The notes under the pieces are model-generated. The model made no database searches and had not been told where the DNA came from. It saw only the letters and a program-made list of their open reading frames with translations. A stretch of 64,000 bases of DNA from NCBI GenBank assembly GCA_001692895.1, contig KV748265.1:186001-250000 (forward strand), written 5' to 3'. Shown here one piece after another: positions 11,095 to 23,070 of the stretch. A program made the translations under genes and the position numbers. This DNA is from Cenococcum geophilum 1.58 (Eukaryota > Ascomycota > Dothideomycetes > Gloniales > Gloniaceae). Position 1 is the stretch's first letter; every line of letters starts with the position of its first letter.

Positions 11095-13082
11095 TATAGA
11101 GTAGATCTTTATTTTTACTAGTAAGTTAAGTCTATATATAACTTCTAAAATCTTAGCTGTAATTTTAAATGGTCTTAGTATAATATAATCTAATTTCTTA
11201 CTTAGTTATTAACTTGTGAAATTTTTATATAATAGCTATACTTTATCCCCCTTCTTTAGATCTGGTCCCTTAGATCTTTTAGCATTAAAGTAATTTTTTA
11301 TCTTTTCTTATACTAACTTTGCTATTTCTATAAGGTTCTTATAAAGATTTATTAATATCTCTATTTTTTTTTAGCTATCCTGCTTATTTTCTTTACTTAT
11401 TATAATAATAACGATATTTTAGGCTTATATTTATAATTTGTTTAAAATAGTAATATTTTTATGCCCTTTTATGGTATCGCGTTATATATAAACTATATAA
11501 CTAGTAATAATAATACCCAATTGTTTTATATATAATTAATATAATGCCTTAAATACTACTCTAGTATCTAGTTTAATCTTTCCGTTTATCCATCCGTCTA
11601 TAGATAATACGCTATTAATATTACTACGCGAACCTTTTATTCTACTAAAAATACCTCTTAAAATACTATTATAAATTTTAGATCTCTATCTAATATAATC
11701 TTATTTAGTGCTCCGTGTCTTATAAATACTTCTTTAATATAGATTTTAGCTATATCTTCTACCAAGATTTCTTCTGTATATGCTATAAAACAGCCCTATT
11801 TAGTTAGCTTGTCTACTATTATAAGAATTATATTATACTTTTATTCGGTAATAGGATCTTTTAATTTTAGTAACTTTATAATAAAGTCCTATAATATTGT
11901 TTCCTATAGACGTTTTAGTACTTTAATAGGCTGTAGCTTTCTATATGGCTTATACCTTATTAGCTTATTCCTTTAGTAATCTAGATACTCCTTTATAACT
12001 TTTCTTACTAAGCCCTAGATTCCGTTAATAATCTACTCCTCTTAAAGTCTTAATACTAGCCCCTAGGCTCTATTATATCCCAATATTATTCCCTTATAGA
12101 ACTCTTTAATAAATTCTTTTATAATTAACTTAGGCATATATATTGTCTCTCGATTTTTATACTACTTTAATTTTACGTCTTTAATTTATGCCTCTTAAAT
12201 TCTTCTATTTTAATTACTTTCTAGTAATTTATAAGTTGCTACTATCTTTAGGTAATTATACCTAATTAATCTATCCTTATCCTTGCGTAGTATTGCTCCT
12301 AATAGTTTAGCTTTTCTACTTAGCGCGTCTACTTTTATATTTTTGGTTCCCTTAATATACTAAATCTTAAAATAGTATTCTATAAGCATCTCTGCCTATT
12401 TAACCTATTTTTAGTTAAGTTCCTTTATTATTAAAAACCCTATTAGGTTCTTGTAATCTATTTTAACTATAAATAGTTTTTCTATACCTTATAAGAATGC
12501 TCTCTATTCCTTAAATACTATAATTATACCTAATAATTCCTTATTATAAATGTTATAGTTTAGTTCTAGTAGTATTATCTTTTAACTATAGTATACTACT
12601 AGGTGCTGTACATTTCCGTACTTCTATAGTAGGTATACTCCTAGTATAAAGTCTAATATATCCCTTTTTATAACCGTCTTTAGTCCTAGTTAATAGGTTC
12701 TAAGGATTAATTCCTAGGTAAACAATTTCTTAAGTTCTTAGAACAACTTTTTTTATTTACTTTCTTATTTCTATAGTTTCTCCTTTTTAATAAGCTTTAT
12801 AAATAGTTTAATATTCTTTAACTACTATGCTATAAACCTTTTATAGTAGTTATAAACCCCTAGGAATAACCTTAACTATATTATGTTCTCTAGTTTTTAC
12901 TAACTTACTATAGCTTTAATCTTCTTTAGGTCTATACTAATGTGTCCTAGTTTAATAATAAATTTAATAAAATTAGCCTTTCTAGTAAAGAACTTGTATT
13001 TCTTAATTGCTACTAGCATCTATTTCTTTTATAGTCTCTTTAAGACCTATTTAACGTATTCTCTATATTCTTCCTCACTTAT
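11095..13082 (-). pseudogene. A' pol fossil, left part: integrase, RNase H, RT
   Basis: On the minus strand this matches A1 and A3 pol. The integrase C-terminal domain lies at about 11100-11300, the catalytic core up to about 12200, RNase H at about 12310-12720, and the last part of the reverse transcriptase at about 12740-13082. The match is full length and in order apart from base changes. It is a fossil with many breaks. Confidence 0.85.
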
Positions 13083-13269
13083 TGTAACGGCGCTAGGGCA
13101 CCGCCCCATGCGACGTCTATATGCAGCCTAGTTAGGGGCTCGCTTGGAGACTTAGCTTATGTATATAGACGTATCCTTTCCTTAACCTTCTTCTGCTCCT
13201 TAGCTTAGTATCTTTATAATATAGCATTCTATAAGCTTTGGTTTAGAGGCATTTATACAAGCCGTAATA
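13083..13269 (+). repeat. 5' LTR of LARD (187 bp)
   Basis: It matches 17217-17403 at equal length with only transitions seen. A TATA-like stretch follows a GC-rich start. The last 85 bp are shared with the 3' LTR of gypsy C (54570-54654). Confidence 0.95.
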
Positions 13270-16200
13270 TTATACTAAGCTCACCCACCCGGGGGGGACT
13301 TTATTTGTTTAGAGCTCCCTCTTTACCTTGCCTGGGAAGGCCTGGATAATCTCCTACCCCCATTCCGCGTGTTCTAAGAGGACACGCATTAAATACCCCT
13401 AGCTGCGCGTTGTTAACGCGTTAAGTCGCTATTATTAAACCGGGAGCCGGTATTTAAGCAGCTAGAAGGTCTCCTATAGTTACGATTAATGGCTAAGGAT
13501 ACAATAGCTTGCAGCCTACTGCTACCCTACTAGATTAAGCGCGGCTCTCTAGAACCCCCCTAACCTTTTTAACTAATACGGAGTTGTACGAGCTATAGAG
13601 ACGACCTCGGTTAAGACTTAGCCTAATGCTGTAAGGAATAAAATTAGTAATTCTGTTACTAAGCCTGGAACTAATCCTGCAGTATTAGTTAAGATAAGCT
13701 GAGATATAACCTAAGCCGTGCTATTAGGCGGTAGGTATATATTGTCCGCGAAGTCCTCTAGTATATATTAGGTTTGGGCCAACGGCTAAGACGAGCTAAC
13801 TTATAACCCGCGCCATACTATTAGGTAGTAGGTGTATGTTATCCACGGAGTCCTCTAGAACGAATCCTACCCGTTATCCTCTAGCTACTATACTGCGATA
13901 ACCACCCTAATTAATACTAAGCCGTACGAGGAGAGACGAAATTGACTAGGAAGGACTTGCTAGCACCATACTGCCACCCTAAACCCCTAAACCTGATTAC
14001 TGACTATGCCAATATACCTACAGTCTGATTGACTAATGATTGTGCTGATACGCCTACGATCCGAAGGCAATCCGAATGCGATTCGAATGCGGCCCAAATG
14101 CGATTCGAAAGCAAACCCGATAACCTGTCGCGCCGATATGCCTGCGACACGACTCTCCGACTTGTCTATGAACGCCCTTATAGACACCCGTCGAGTTCTC
14201 ATTAATAACCACCGTACGCGATTGACCCGAACCTTACTATCGACCTAGGTAGTCCCTCGATCTTACGGCCGAATACATCTACATCCTATGTATAGGGGTA
14301 CTAGGAACCTAGGGGAGAATTTAAGTAATTTATGGCACTCTTAATTAGGAGAACAGATTAGGAGAATTATTCCGATTTATAGCACTCTCTAATAGCTCTA
14401 TAGATGAGCCTATTTATCTCTACGACCTTATATAAACTATTAACGCTTTCCTCTTAATAGCTATTTATACGACCTTTATAAATAAGACAGCTCACCATTA
14501 CAAAAGCATGTCCTGCTATTTGTTAACTACTCTCGAATATTAAAGCGCACCCTTTCTTTAATACCTTCGAATATTAATAACGTCTTAAACTACTTACTAA
14601 TTAACGGTAGACCCCAAGAAACCGACCGCATAATAGCACCGATACGCCTGCTATTACGACTTTAACAACGACTGTATAAGTTCGTTAATAATTAACTACC
14701 TCCCTTACTGATTTAATCGTCTTCTTCTCCGCCTATAGTAATCCTTTTTAACTAATACTAGGCTACGCATACTAAGGAACAACTACGGTTAATACTAAGC
14801 TATATAAGCTTTACCTTAAGCATTTATATACTTTGATAATAAGGTTAATACTAAGCTGTGTAAGCTTTAACAACGAAATTGATTTAGATAAACTGGATAA
14901 TAATCGTGCTGATACGCCTATAATCCGAATGTGATTTAAATGCGACCCGAATATAATTTAAATGCATACCTAACTAATAAGAGCTCGTGCTAATACGCAT
15001 GCGAGCTATAATTTTTTTTCTATGGCTTAGGGCGCGCTATATTAAAGGAGGGGGTAGTAGAGCTAAGGAGGTACTAGAGTTCTAAGAGGAATAACGACCA
15101 CGGAGGGCTCCTAGCGATATACACCCCTCGTAGCAGTAGGACGGCTGCATGCCCTACACCAACCTAACAACGACTGTGCCGCTATGCCTACAGTTTAATA
15201 ACCGAACGATCGCGCTAATACGCCCGTAATCTATGAATGAGACAATTGTGCCGATATAACTGCTATCGCGTACTACTATAATAATGATTGCGCTGTTACG
15301 CCTGCGATCTATTAACTAATGATTATACTACTACGCCTATAATCTATTAACTAGCTAATAAACCGAGCTCCAAATATTTAACTAACTATTACCACTTAAC
15401 GCTTATACCGTACTGCTATTATAATAAACTACCTACTGCTCTACCTATAGTAACCTAATTAACCTTCTGCTACTCTACCTATAGCATTACTATTAACACC
15501 TACTGCTCCACCTGCAGCTAACTAACACCTTACTGCCTTGCTCGCAGCACTATAATTAACTCTAGCTGCTCTGCCTGTAGCTAATACTAATTTAACCTCC
15601 ACTACTCCGCCTACGGCAAACTATCTTCTACTGCCTTGCTTATAGCACTATAATAGACCATTACTGCTCTGCCTATAGCACTACTGCTGACTTTAACTGC
15701 TCTACCTATAGTCTATAACCGACTTCTACTACCCCGCTTATAGTAACAACTATATATAAGGGAGAGCTTTGCCCCTTAGAATATAACCCCGCCGCTAGCA
15801 CTATACTACTACCTAAATTAATAAGCTTCGCGCCGATACGCCTGTGGAACTATAACCTATTAATAGACAAGCTCTATGCTTGACCTACTATTACTACTTA
15901 ATGCTGGCACCGTACTACTATAAGAACCGATACTTTGCTGCTCTGCCTACAGCTAACTAATTAAATAATTGCGCTGATATACTTACGATCTAAATGCGAT
16001 TTAAATACGACCTAAATATAATTTAAATGTATACCCAACCGACTAATTATACCAATATACCTGCGATCTACTGGCTAACTAATAGATTAAGCTCCGAATG
16101 TTTAACCTACTATTACTACCTAACGCTGGTACCGTACTACTACCTAACTAGATAATACCTTGCTGCTCTACCTATAGCTAACCAACTAGATAATAATAGC

Positions 16201-17216
16201 GCTAATACGCCTGCTATTACGACCTAACAACGACTGTACTACTATGCCTATAGTCTAACCGACAGACCGATCGTGCCGTTACGCCTATAATCCGCCTATA
16301 ACCTAAATGCGATTTAAATGCTACCTAAATATAATTTAAATATAAACCTAACCAAATAATAGCGCTGATATGCCTACTATTATAATAGACCCTTACTGCT
16401 TTACCTGCAGCCAACTAACCCTTACTACTTTATTAGTAGCTAGCTAACCCTTACTGCTCTGCCTATAGCTAACTAACTTTTACTGCTTCGCCTACGGTAA
16501 CACCTATATATAAGGTAGAGCTTTACTCCCTAAAATATGGCCCGTTGCTAGCACTGTACTGCTATAATCTTAATAAGTTATTGCGCTAATACGCCTGCAA
16601 ACCACTACTAATAAGACACTGTGCTAATATGCTTATAGAACTATACCCTAATAACCTGTTACGCTAATACGCCTGCGACCTAAATATAACTAGGTAGAGC
16701 TTTACTCCCTAGAATATAACCCTATTGCTGGTATTATACTGCTACCTAAACGACCCATTGTTGGTACTATACTGCTACCGAACGGACAAGAACTCGTGCC
16801 GATATACATGCGAGTAACTCCTTAACCCTCCCACCCTTATTAAACCTTTACGCCTACTTTTCTAAGAGGGGGACTAGGGGGGCTTTTTTTATAGCTTGGG
16901 GCGCGCTATAATAAAAGGGGAGAGAGTATAGCTAGGAGGTACCAGAGTTCTAGGAGGAGAGAGGAGGAATAATAACCAACGGAGGGCTCCTAGTAATAGA
17001 CCCCTCGCTATAGTAGGAGCTGTAGGACGGCTGCCTGCCCTATGTTAACTAGGTATAGTAATATACCTTATAGTAGCAGGAGCTGCAGGACTGCTATAAG
17101 TCCTATATTAACTAGCATCGCGATTAAGCGCTAAATGCAAGATTTTTTTTCTTTTCTCTTTCTTCTCTATAAGGGGCTAAAGCCTAAGGGCAGGCTTTTT
17201 TAGAAGAGGGGGGTGA
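13270..17216. repeat. LARD internal region: mosaic of repeated modules
   Basis: No credible gene is seen in these 3.9 kb. Repeat types are: a cassette built on gat(c/t)cgaatgcg units at about 14058-14125, 14920-14975, 15985-16045 and 16285-16350; a module with the core ctgctctgcctatagc, many copies between 15395 and 16500; a module around gatacgcctgcgatct; a module beginning agagctttactcccta at about 15763, 16517 and 16688; and a direct repeat of about 160 bp (15012-15172 and 16883-17052). Short open frames at 13987-14248 fall in a low-RIP patch and look like chance. CA and TG dinucleotides are kept best near 13980-14260. Confidence 0.7.
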
Positions 17217-17403
17217 TGTAACGGCGCTGGGGCACCGCCCTATGCGACGTCTACATGTAGCCTAGTTAGGGGCTCGCTTGGAGACTTGGCTTGTGTATAT
17301 AGACGTATCCTTTCCTTAACCTTCTTCTACTCCTTAGCTTAGTATCTTCGTAATATAGCATTCTACAAGCTTCGGTTTAGAGGTATTTATACAAGCCGTA
17401 ACA
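17217..17403 (+). repeat. 3' LTR of LARD (187 bp)
   Basis: It is preceded by the purine run agaagaggggggtga, a polypurine tract, and followed by the target duplication cttat (17404-17408). Confidence 0.95.
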
Positions 17404-18350
17404 CTTATTAAGTAGATAATATTATTATTAAGATATGCTATAATAAACTTATTAAGGTGTTCTCCTAATACGCTATTAATTTGCTTTTAAAATGTCGCTA
17501 GTATATTTATAAGTTCGAATTATATAACTAATGGTTTATATAGTCCTTCCTTTAACCTAAAGGCTGCCTTTTATTTATTACCTTCCTTAATTCTAATCTA
17601 ATAGTACGCCCATCTTAGATTTATCTTTATAAATATTTACGCATTACCTATCCTATCCTAGATTTTACTAATTAAGGGTAAAGGATACCTATCCTTCCTA
17701 GTAATACTATTTAACTATTTATAGTTAATATACAGCCTAAGCTTTCTATTTTTCTTTAGTATAAACAGTATTAGATATCCTACTAATAACTATAATGGTC
17801 TAATATATCCCTTTTATAGGTTTTTTTTAAATAAACTCTTTAAGTACTCTAGACTCTTCTTCAGTTAGCTTATAGATTGGAAAGAACTTTAGACTTATTC
17901 CTAGTTCTATATTACGTATTTTAACAACTTTTTACTTTCTAGGCTTTATAGCTTTTTACTATACTTATAGTATCTCTCTAATATATAACTTAAGCCTTAC
18001 TTAGTCTCTTTATATATCGCTTTAACTTAGTACTATACTAACTTAGTTTATTATTACATCTTATATTATTAAGTATCTTTAATATTAACCTAACTTATAA
18101 TCTAATTAATTCTTAGATAATATTTCTATAACTAAGGTATTCCTAATACTGCCTTATTCTATCCTAATAGTAGGATATTAAAAGATATCTTAATTCATCT
18201 CCCTTTAATAGTTATTTAAATAGGTCCTGTTTTAAGATTAATAATGCCTCCTCTATAGGTTATTAGATCTCCTAAATTTATAACTAGTAGATAAGGGTGC
18301 TCCTTCTATCTTTAAGGTAGTCCTATCCGTTTTACTACTATTAGTAAGAT
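17404..18350 (-). pseudogene. A' pol fossil, right part: RT and protease
   Basis: This continues the pol region interrupted at 13082. On the minus strand the rest of the reverse transcriptase lies at about 17404-17930, including the KKNGKLRL-like and YPLPLI segments near 17650-17770. An aspartic protease follows at about 18030-18330. The order and spacing match A3 (31300-32260). It is a fossil with many breaks. Confidence 0.83.
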
Positions 18351-21245
18351 ATAGTTTCTTATTACTCTACTATCTATTAGCGCTTTAAACTGTTAATCTT
18401 GCTATTTAACTTATAAATTTAGGTGTTGTCCTTAAATTCCTTTAATATACTATAGATATATATTCTCTAGGCATTTCTACTACTATTATCTATTTAGGTA
18501 TTCTTCTATAAGGAATCTTTCTAGTTAAAGTATTAAGTCTTCTAACTCCTAGATTTCCGTTAGATACTATCTCTGCATATACTTAGCATTTCTATATTTT
18601 CGCTTATCTAGCGCCTAATATATTCTTATAGGGTATTTCCAATTCTTTTCTTTTGGATTTTTATGCATATTATATATATTATCTACATATACAATTTACG
18701 CCAATATGTAGTATACTAGGTGCTTTAGGTTAACTCTTGGCTTATCCTTATCCTTAAGTTTAAACTTTTATTATACTAATATAAACATTATTATCTTGTT
18801 CGTAGGTACTAAGATATATTATTTACTTCTCCAGTCCTCTAATTGCTCTTTTAGATCTTTTAATGTTATAATTAAGGCTCCCTTAATATAATTTATACCT
18901 TTTTCTATAATTAGTTGGTCTTAGATAACTTGTTTATTTAACTATATATAGAAGTCTTTCTACTTATTATTAGGTTATTGCCTATACTACTTTTAGTATA
19001 GCTCCCTAAATATATATGGTCTGTCTATAAGAAAGTATCTTCTTATTACTATATTATAATAGCCCTTTATATATCGTTCTTTAAACCTAGTTAGGATTCT
19101 AAAATCCTCTTCTTCTTCTAGTTTAGTTAGCTATTTAACTCTTAGTATACCTACCTTAGGCCTATTTATAACCCTATATATAGGTAATCTTTTTCCTAAA
19201 TAGTCCGTTGCTTTTAGTATCTGCTTTTACTATATAAAGATTCTTTTTCTAAATTCTTTATTACTTTTGTCTAGCTTCTTTCTTACTAATAGGTTAAAGC
19301 CTTCGTGCTTTTTAACTAAGGTATTAGCTTTCTGATCCTATTACTAGGTCTTACTTATAATTTCTTTAATAGTCCTTATCCTAGCGTTAGAGTCTTAATC
19401 CTATAGGATTCTTAATTCTAAGCTTGCTTCCTTTTAAAGCTATACTCCTACCTTAGTTTAACTAGGCTTTAGTAGTATTCTTATCTCGTCTTAAAAGTTT
19501 TAAATCTTGCTGATTTTGCTTTAAGAGTTCTATACTATATTTCCTGCTCTAATCTATCCTTATAGACAGCTGGATTATATCCTTATTTATTTATTAAAAT
19601 CTTAAGTCTTACTTATCTCTCTCTAAGAGTCTTATACCTTTAGCCTTTTGCCTTTATTAAGTGCTAAAGTAGCTTATTATCTTACCTCTCTTACGTCTTG
19701 TAAAGTAATAGATATTATATTTAGTGCGGTCTTAATCCTTACTAATATTCCCTATTCTATAGTAGAATTATCCTCGACCTTTGTTGCGTATCTAAGCTTT
19801 ATATGCTCCTAGTTAGTTACTTATTTTATTTTATAATCGCTACTAATAGTCTAATTGTCTTAATCCTTTAGTTCTATTACCTAGTAGAACTAATACGCGA
19901 AAACTTTCTCCGCTAACTACTGGCTGTATATACCGTCTTTATCCTAATCTAGTTTATAGAGTTAGTCCTATTCTTTATCTAACTCTCTTATACCCTATAG
20001 TCCTCTTAACTCAGGCTCTTATAGCTAATAGCTTACGCTATACTTAGCGTCCTTATAAACTTAGCATGCGTTATTATAGTAAAACGCGAAACTATTAATT
20101 AAACATTCTTTTATTCCTCGTAGTATATTATTATCTCTTTATACGTATATATTGTCTACTAGTCTTATTCCCTTTACTATATAGTTCCCTTACCTACTCC
20201 TATAGTCTCTAGTAAAGTAACCCTATTTCTTATAGTTTATATAAGCTCCTTTTTTAAGCCATTTTTCTTATTATAGAGTCCGCCTAAATAACTTCTACTA
20301 CTAAAACCCCTAGTTTAGCCTCTGCTCCTTAGTCCTATAATTACTTAATCCTTAACCTCTAGGTTTCTATAGTTTCTTATTTTATCTTCTAAATTCTTTA
20401 GTACCACTTAAATCTATTAGCTTTAGTCCGCCATTCTATAGTTTCTAATTTTAACTATATTGTTATGTGCCTTGCGCCTTATACAACTATAAAACTATAT
20501 TTTAGCCCTTCTTAGTCTATTCCCTTTAGTAGATCCTATTATTAATCTTAATCGCTTAATTTATAAAATCCCTAAGTATATCCGTATCTTCTATTAGGAT
20601 AATTATGTCCTAGACTTTTACTTTAAGTCCTTACTTATACTATGCTATAAGCGCCCTATTATTCTACTTAACCTATATAGCTAGTATTTAAAACTGCGTT
20701 ATATACTTAATTGCTAAAGTTTATTATACTATATTTTAAAGCTTCTGTTCTGCTATAGTAGCTATTTTTAGGTCTCTGAATATTTATATAAGTTAGCTTA
20801 CAAATCCTTCCCAGCTTAAGAATATATACTTAACTTCTAGGTTAGTAGTTATGCTCCTATATTCCTAGATCTTAGTAAGGTAAGATTTAAACTACTTAAG
20901 TACTCTTCCCGTTAGAAACAATCCTATATAGACTACTTAGTCTATTAGCGTGGTAAGCTTTATACCCTCCTACTTTACCTTAAATTATATTTATACTAAA
21001 AACCCCTTAAGCTTTAACTTTTCTCCTAAGAATTATTTAACTAATAGTAACTTAACTTTTACTACTCCAATTCTATTAATTCGTTCTTTAAGTATTTAAT
21101 TATTATCTATTAATTAATTAACTATTTCTTATAATTAACCTACCGTAACGAGCTGTAAGTTAGTATCCTATATACTAGTGTCTCCACTTATTTCTAAAGT
21201 AGTTACTACTATTAATAGTGTCGTAACTAGTGCTTTTAGTGGTAT
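18351..21245 (-). pseudogene. A' gag and gag-pol linker fossil
   Basis: On the minus strand the gag frame begins about 40 bp inside the 5' LTR, at 21245. It runs through the Retrotrans_gag domain (about 20400-21000) and a zinc-knuckle region, then a long lysine/glutamine-rich linker of about 2 kb before the protease. The same layout is seen in A2 and A3. The linker is unusually long for a gypsy element and its role is unknown. The gene is broken in many places. Confidence 0.7.
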
Positions 21246-21284
21246 ATTACCTAACTTACTAATACTATAACTAGTTAGTAAATA

Positions 21285-21705
21285 TATAATAAAGCCTTAT
21301 AGGAGGTATTACGGTAGACTTATTAATGGGCTAGGTATATAGGTAACTAATAGGTTAATAATAATAATATAACTAGTAGAGTGGTTACCTAACAGATTAA
21401 CTTTAATTATATTCTAAGATTTACTATAAAGAAGAGAACTATCTAGGTAGGGACTATAGTCCTTTAAATATATAATACTGCGCCTAAGAAATATACTAAG
21501 TACGTTAGTACGTTAATACGCCGGTATATTATATTCTTATATTCCTATATTCCTACATTCCAAACTTATAACGTAACTAGCTATATAACTTAGCTACCCC
21601 TTATCCTATAGCTTAATTGGTTCCAATGCCTCCTATACTATCTTAACTAACCCATTTATATCTCTTCTTGGCAGTTGTACTACTGCTAATATAAGGTCCG
21701 TAATA
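21285..21705 (-). repeat. 5' LTR of A' (421 bp), third U3 variant
   Basis: Read on the minus strand, its last 200 bp or so (21285-21480) match the A1, A2 and A3 LTRs. The first part (21480-21705) is different in sequence from both other U3 types but keeps the TATTACGGAC start. Length is the family's usual 421 bp. Confidence 0.88.
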
Positions 21706-21861
21706 TTAGCTATAAAAAGGCTTAGGCCTTTACTAAGAGAATATATAGAGACTAGGAGACTGCTTAAATAATTATTAAAAAGGTATAAGAGAAGAAATAG
21801 TTTAATATAAACCGATATTATTATAAGGTAGACTTCTAAGTAGAAGATAAGGTATAGGTAT
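21706..21861 (+). pseudogene. Gypsy C integrase C-terminal fragment
   Basis: The fragment reads as the region after the DDE core: an arginine/lysine helix, then a Tyr-rich segment and the KVDF-x-VEDKV motif at about 21826-21855. That motif is the usual start of the integrase C-terminal (GPY/F-side) domain. It is cut off at 21861 by E and resumes at 24699. It is a fossil. Confidence 0.75.
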
Positions 21862-22041
21862 TGTTGGTAGGGGGGGGGTACTTAGACAGTCTCTTTGAGC
21901 TCTATAGCGTGTCATGTGTTGGGTCACGTGACAGCGCGCGGGCCATTGTGTAGATACCTTCTTGGGGTCTTTAACCCCCTAAGATTCTTCCTTATAGAGT
22001 ATTATATGTATTATTCTATTAGCCTGCTTAGTGCCCTAATA
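21862..22041 (+). repeat. 5' LTR of E (180 bp)
   Basis: It starts TGTTGG, has a run of nine G near 21870, contains a palindrome-like tcacgtga region (21924-21931), and ends CCTAATA. It matches 24515-24693. Confidence 0.93.
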
Positions 22042-22279
22042 GGTTATAAGCCCTCTTATAGCTTTAATCAAAGCTCTATTAGCTGCTATTTTATTATCTA
22101 ATTAACTAAATTGACACGAACCCATAAATCCTTAAATTTAGACCCTAGTACGGTGCAATAGAAATTTATAACAAACTAATATAAATACACGCCACGTATA
22201 ACACGGTTAAACCAATTAATTGTATACTATAGTAGATATAGTATAAAAAAAGAAGGAATACCAGAGCTCTCTTGGGGCT
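22042..22279. other. E leader region
   Basis: This lies between the 5' LTR and gag. No gene and no clear primer-binding site are seen. Confidence 0.5.
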
Positions 22280-23070
22280 GTTCCTATATTAAAAGGGGAC
22301 AGTAATTATAAAGAATGGTATCGTCAAATCGTACAACGACTTGAGCTTTATGACCTCCTACCAATGATACAAGGTATGGCTGTAGAGCCACCTCCGTAGA
22401 CGGATGAGTATAGAGATTGGCGTCATAAATAGATAATGGGACTTGAGGTAATTGAGGGCGCAGTGTCGGAATCAATTCGCGATCGACTTGCTGCATTAGG
22501 CAAGCCGCGTGACTCTATCAAGGATTTGCTTAACTTAATTTGATCACTATGCACCGCGTAAGGTCTCGTTCATGACTACCAAATATAAAATTAATGGCTT
22601 AATCTTAATCGTAAAGACTATACCTCACTCGAAGCCTACACGGAAGCTTTTGTCTTGGGTATGAGAAAATCGATTGTAGCGTTAATGCCGATATTAAGGA
22701 AGTAAGCGCACGCCCGATTACTTCACGTGGTAGAGGAGGAGTTTTCTATATAGATAGCTAATCGGCGAGAGGTAGCTAGGAGAGTTATAAAGGAGGACAA
22801 CCTTATTATAATAAAGCAGCTAGTAAGTGACCTAATAGACGAGAGTTATACTCGGCTAGCTACCTCTACTGCGATATTCTTAGTTAGTAAGAACCTAACT
22901 AAAGATAATTAACCAAAATCTAATACGGAGGAAAAGGAGCTTAAGCGCTGCTTATATTGTAATAGCAAATACCCTAGTAATAAAGAGAGGTGTTTTTACC
23001 TTTACCTAGAGCTTTAATATCCGGCATAGAGGCCCTATAAAAGGCATATATTATACATAAATCCACCCTA
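22280..23070 (+). pseudogene. E gag fossil with zinc knuckle
   Basis: This is a plus-strand gag of copia type. From about 22310 to 22690 it reads as one clear frame with the gag features DLLPMIQG, WRHKQ and AYTEAFVLGMRK. CA and TG dinucleotides are kept here, unlike its surroundings. After 22740 RIP becomes heavy. A zinc knuckle with the form C-x2-C then K-x-P-S-N-K-E-R-C lies near 22960-22995. The minus-strand open frame at 22284-22496 is only the shadow of this gag. It is a fossil with several breaks. Confidence 0.75.

Larger units (their letters stand above)
13083..17403 (+). mobile_element. LARD-type non-autonomous LTR element
   Basis: This is a 4,321-bp element with two 187-bp LTRs (13083-13269 and 17217-17403), flanked by the duplication cttat. 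It starts TGTAACGG and ends in CCGTAACA (CCGTAATA on the left). The internal 3.9 kb has no gag or pol similarity that I can find and is a mosaic of short repeated modules. The last 40 bp before the 3' LTR (about 17177-17216) match the end of gypsy C's pol tail and its polypurine tract (54358-54398), and the 3' half of the LTR matches C's LTR. It therefore looks like a large non-autonomous derivative mobilised by C-type enzymes. It was inserted into A' and is partly spared from RIP. Confidence 0.88.
11095..21705 (-). mobile_element. Gypsy A', minus-strand A-family element, interrupted
   Basis: This A-family Ty3/gypsy element is on the minus strand. Read from right to left it has a 5' LTR (21285-21705), gag, protease, reverse transcriptase, RNase H and integrase, and stops in the integrase C-terminal region at 11095. 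There is no 3' LTR in the window. It is cut at 13082 by LARD, whose TSD is cttat at 13078-13082 and 17404-17408. A1 probably separates it from its 3' end. Its 5' end lies in gypsy C, which resumes at 21706. Its U3 is a third variant. It is broken in many places. Confidence 0.88.

Noticed and set aside
11095-13082. Reading A' as a plus-strand continuation of A1
   Set aside because: The sequence matches A-family pol only as reverse complement, and A1 ends cleanly with its 3' LTR at 11094.
13987-14248. Overlapping frames on both strands inside LARD
   Set aside because: They arise from repeats of gattcgaatgcg units in a low-RIP patch; no protein family is recognisable.
22284-22496. Minus-strand frame of 70 codons in a patch with normal base use
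   Set aside because: The plus strand of the same patch reads as copia gag, with known segments, over a longer span.
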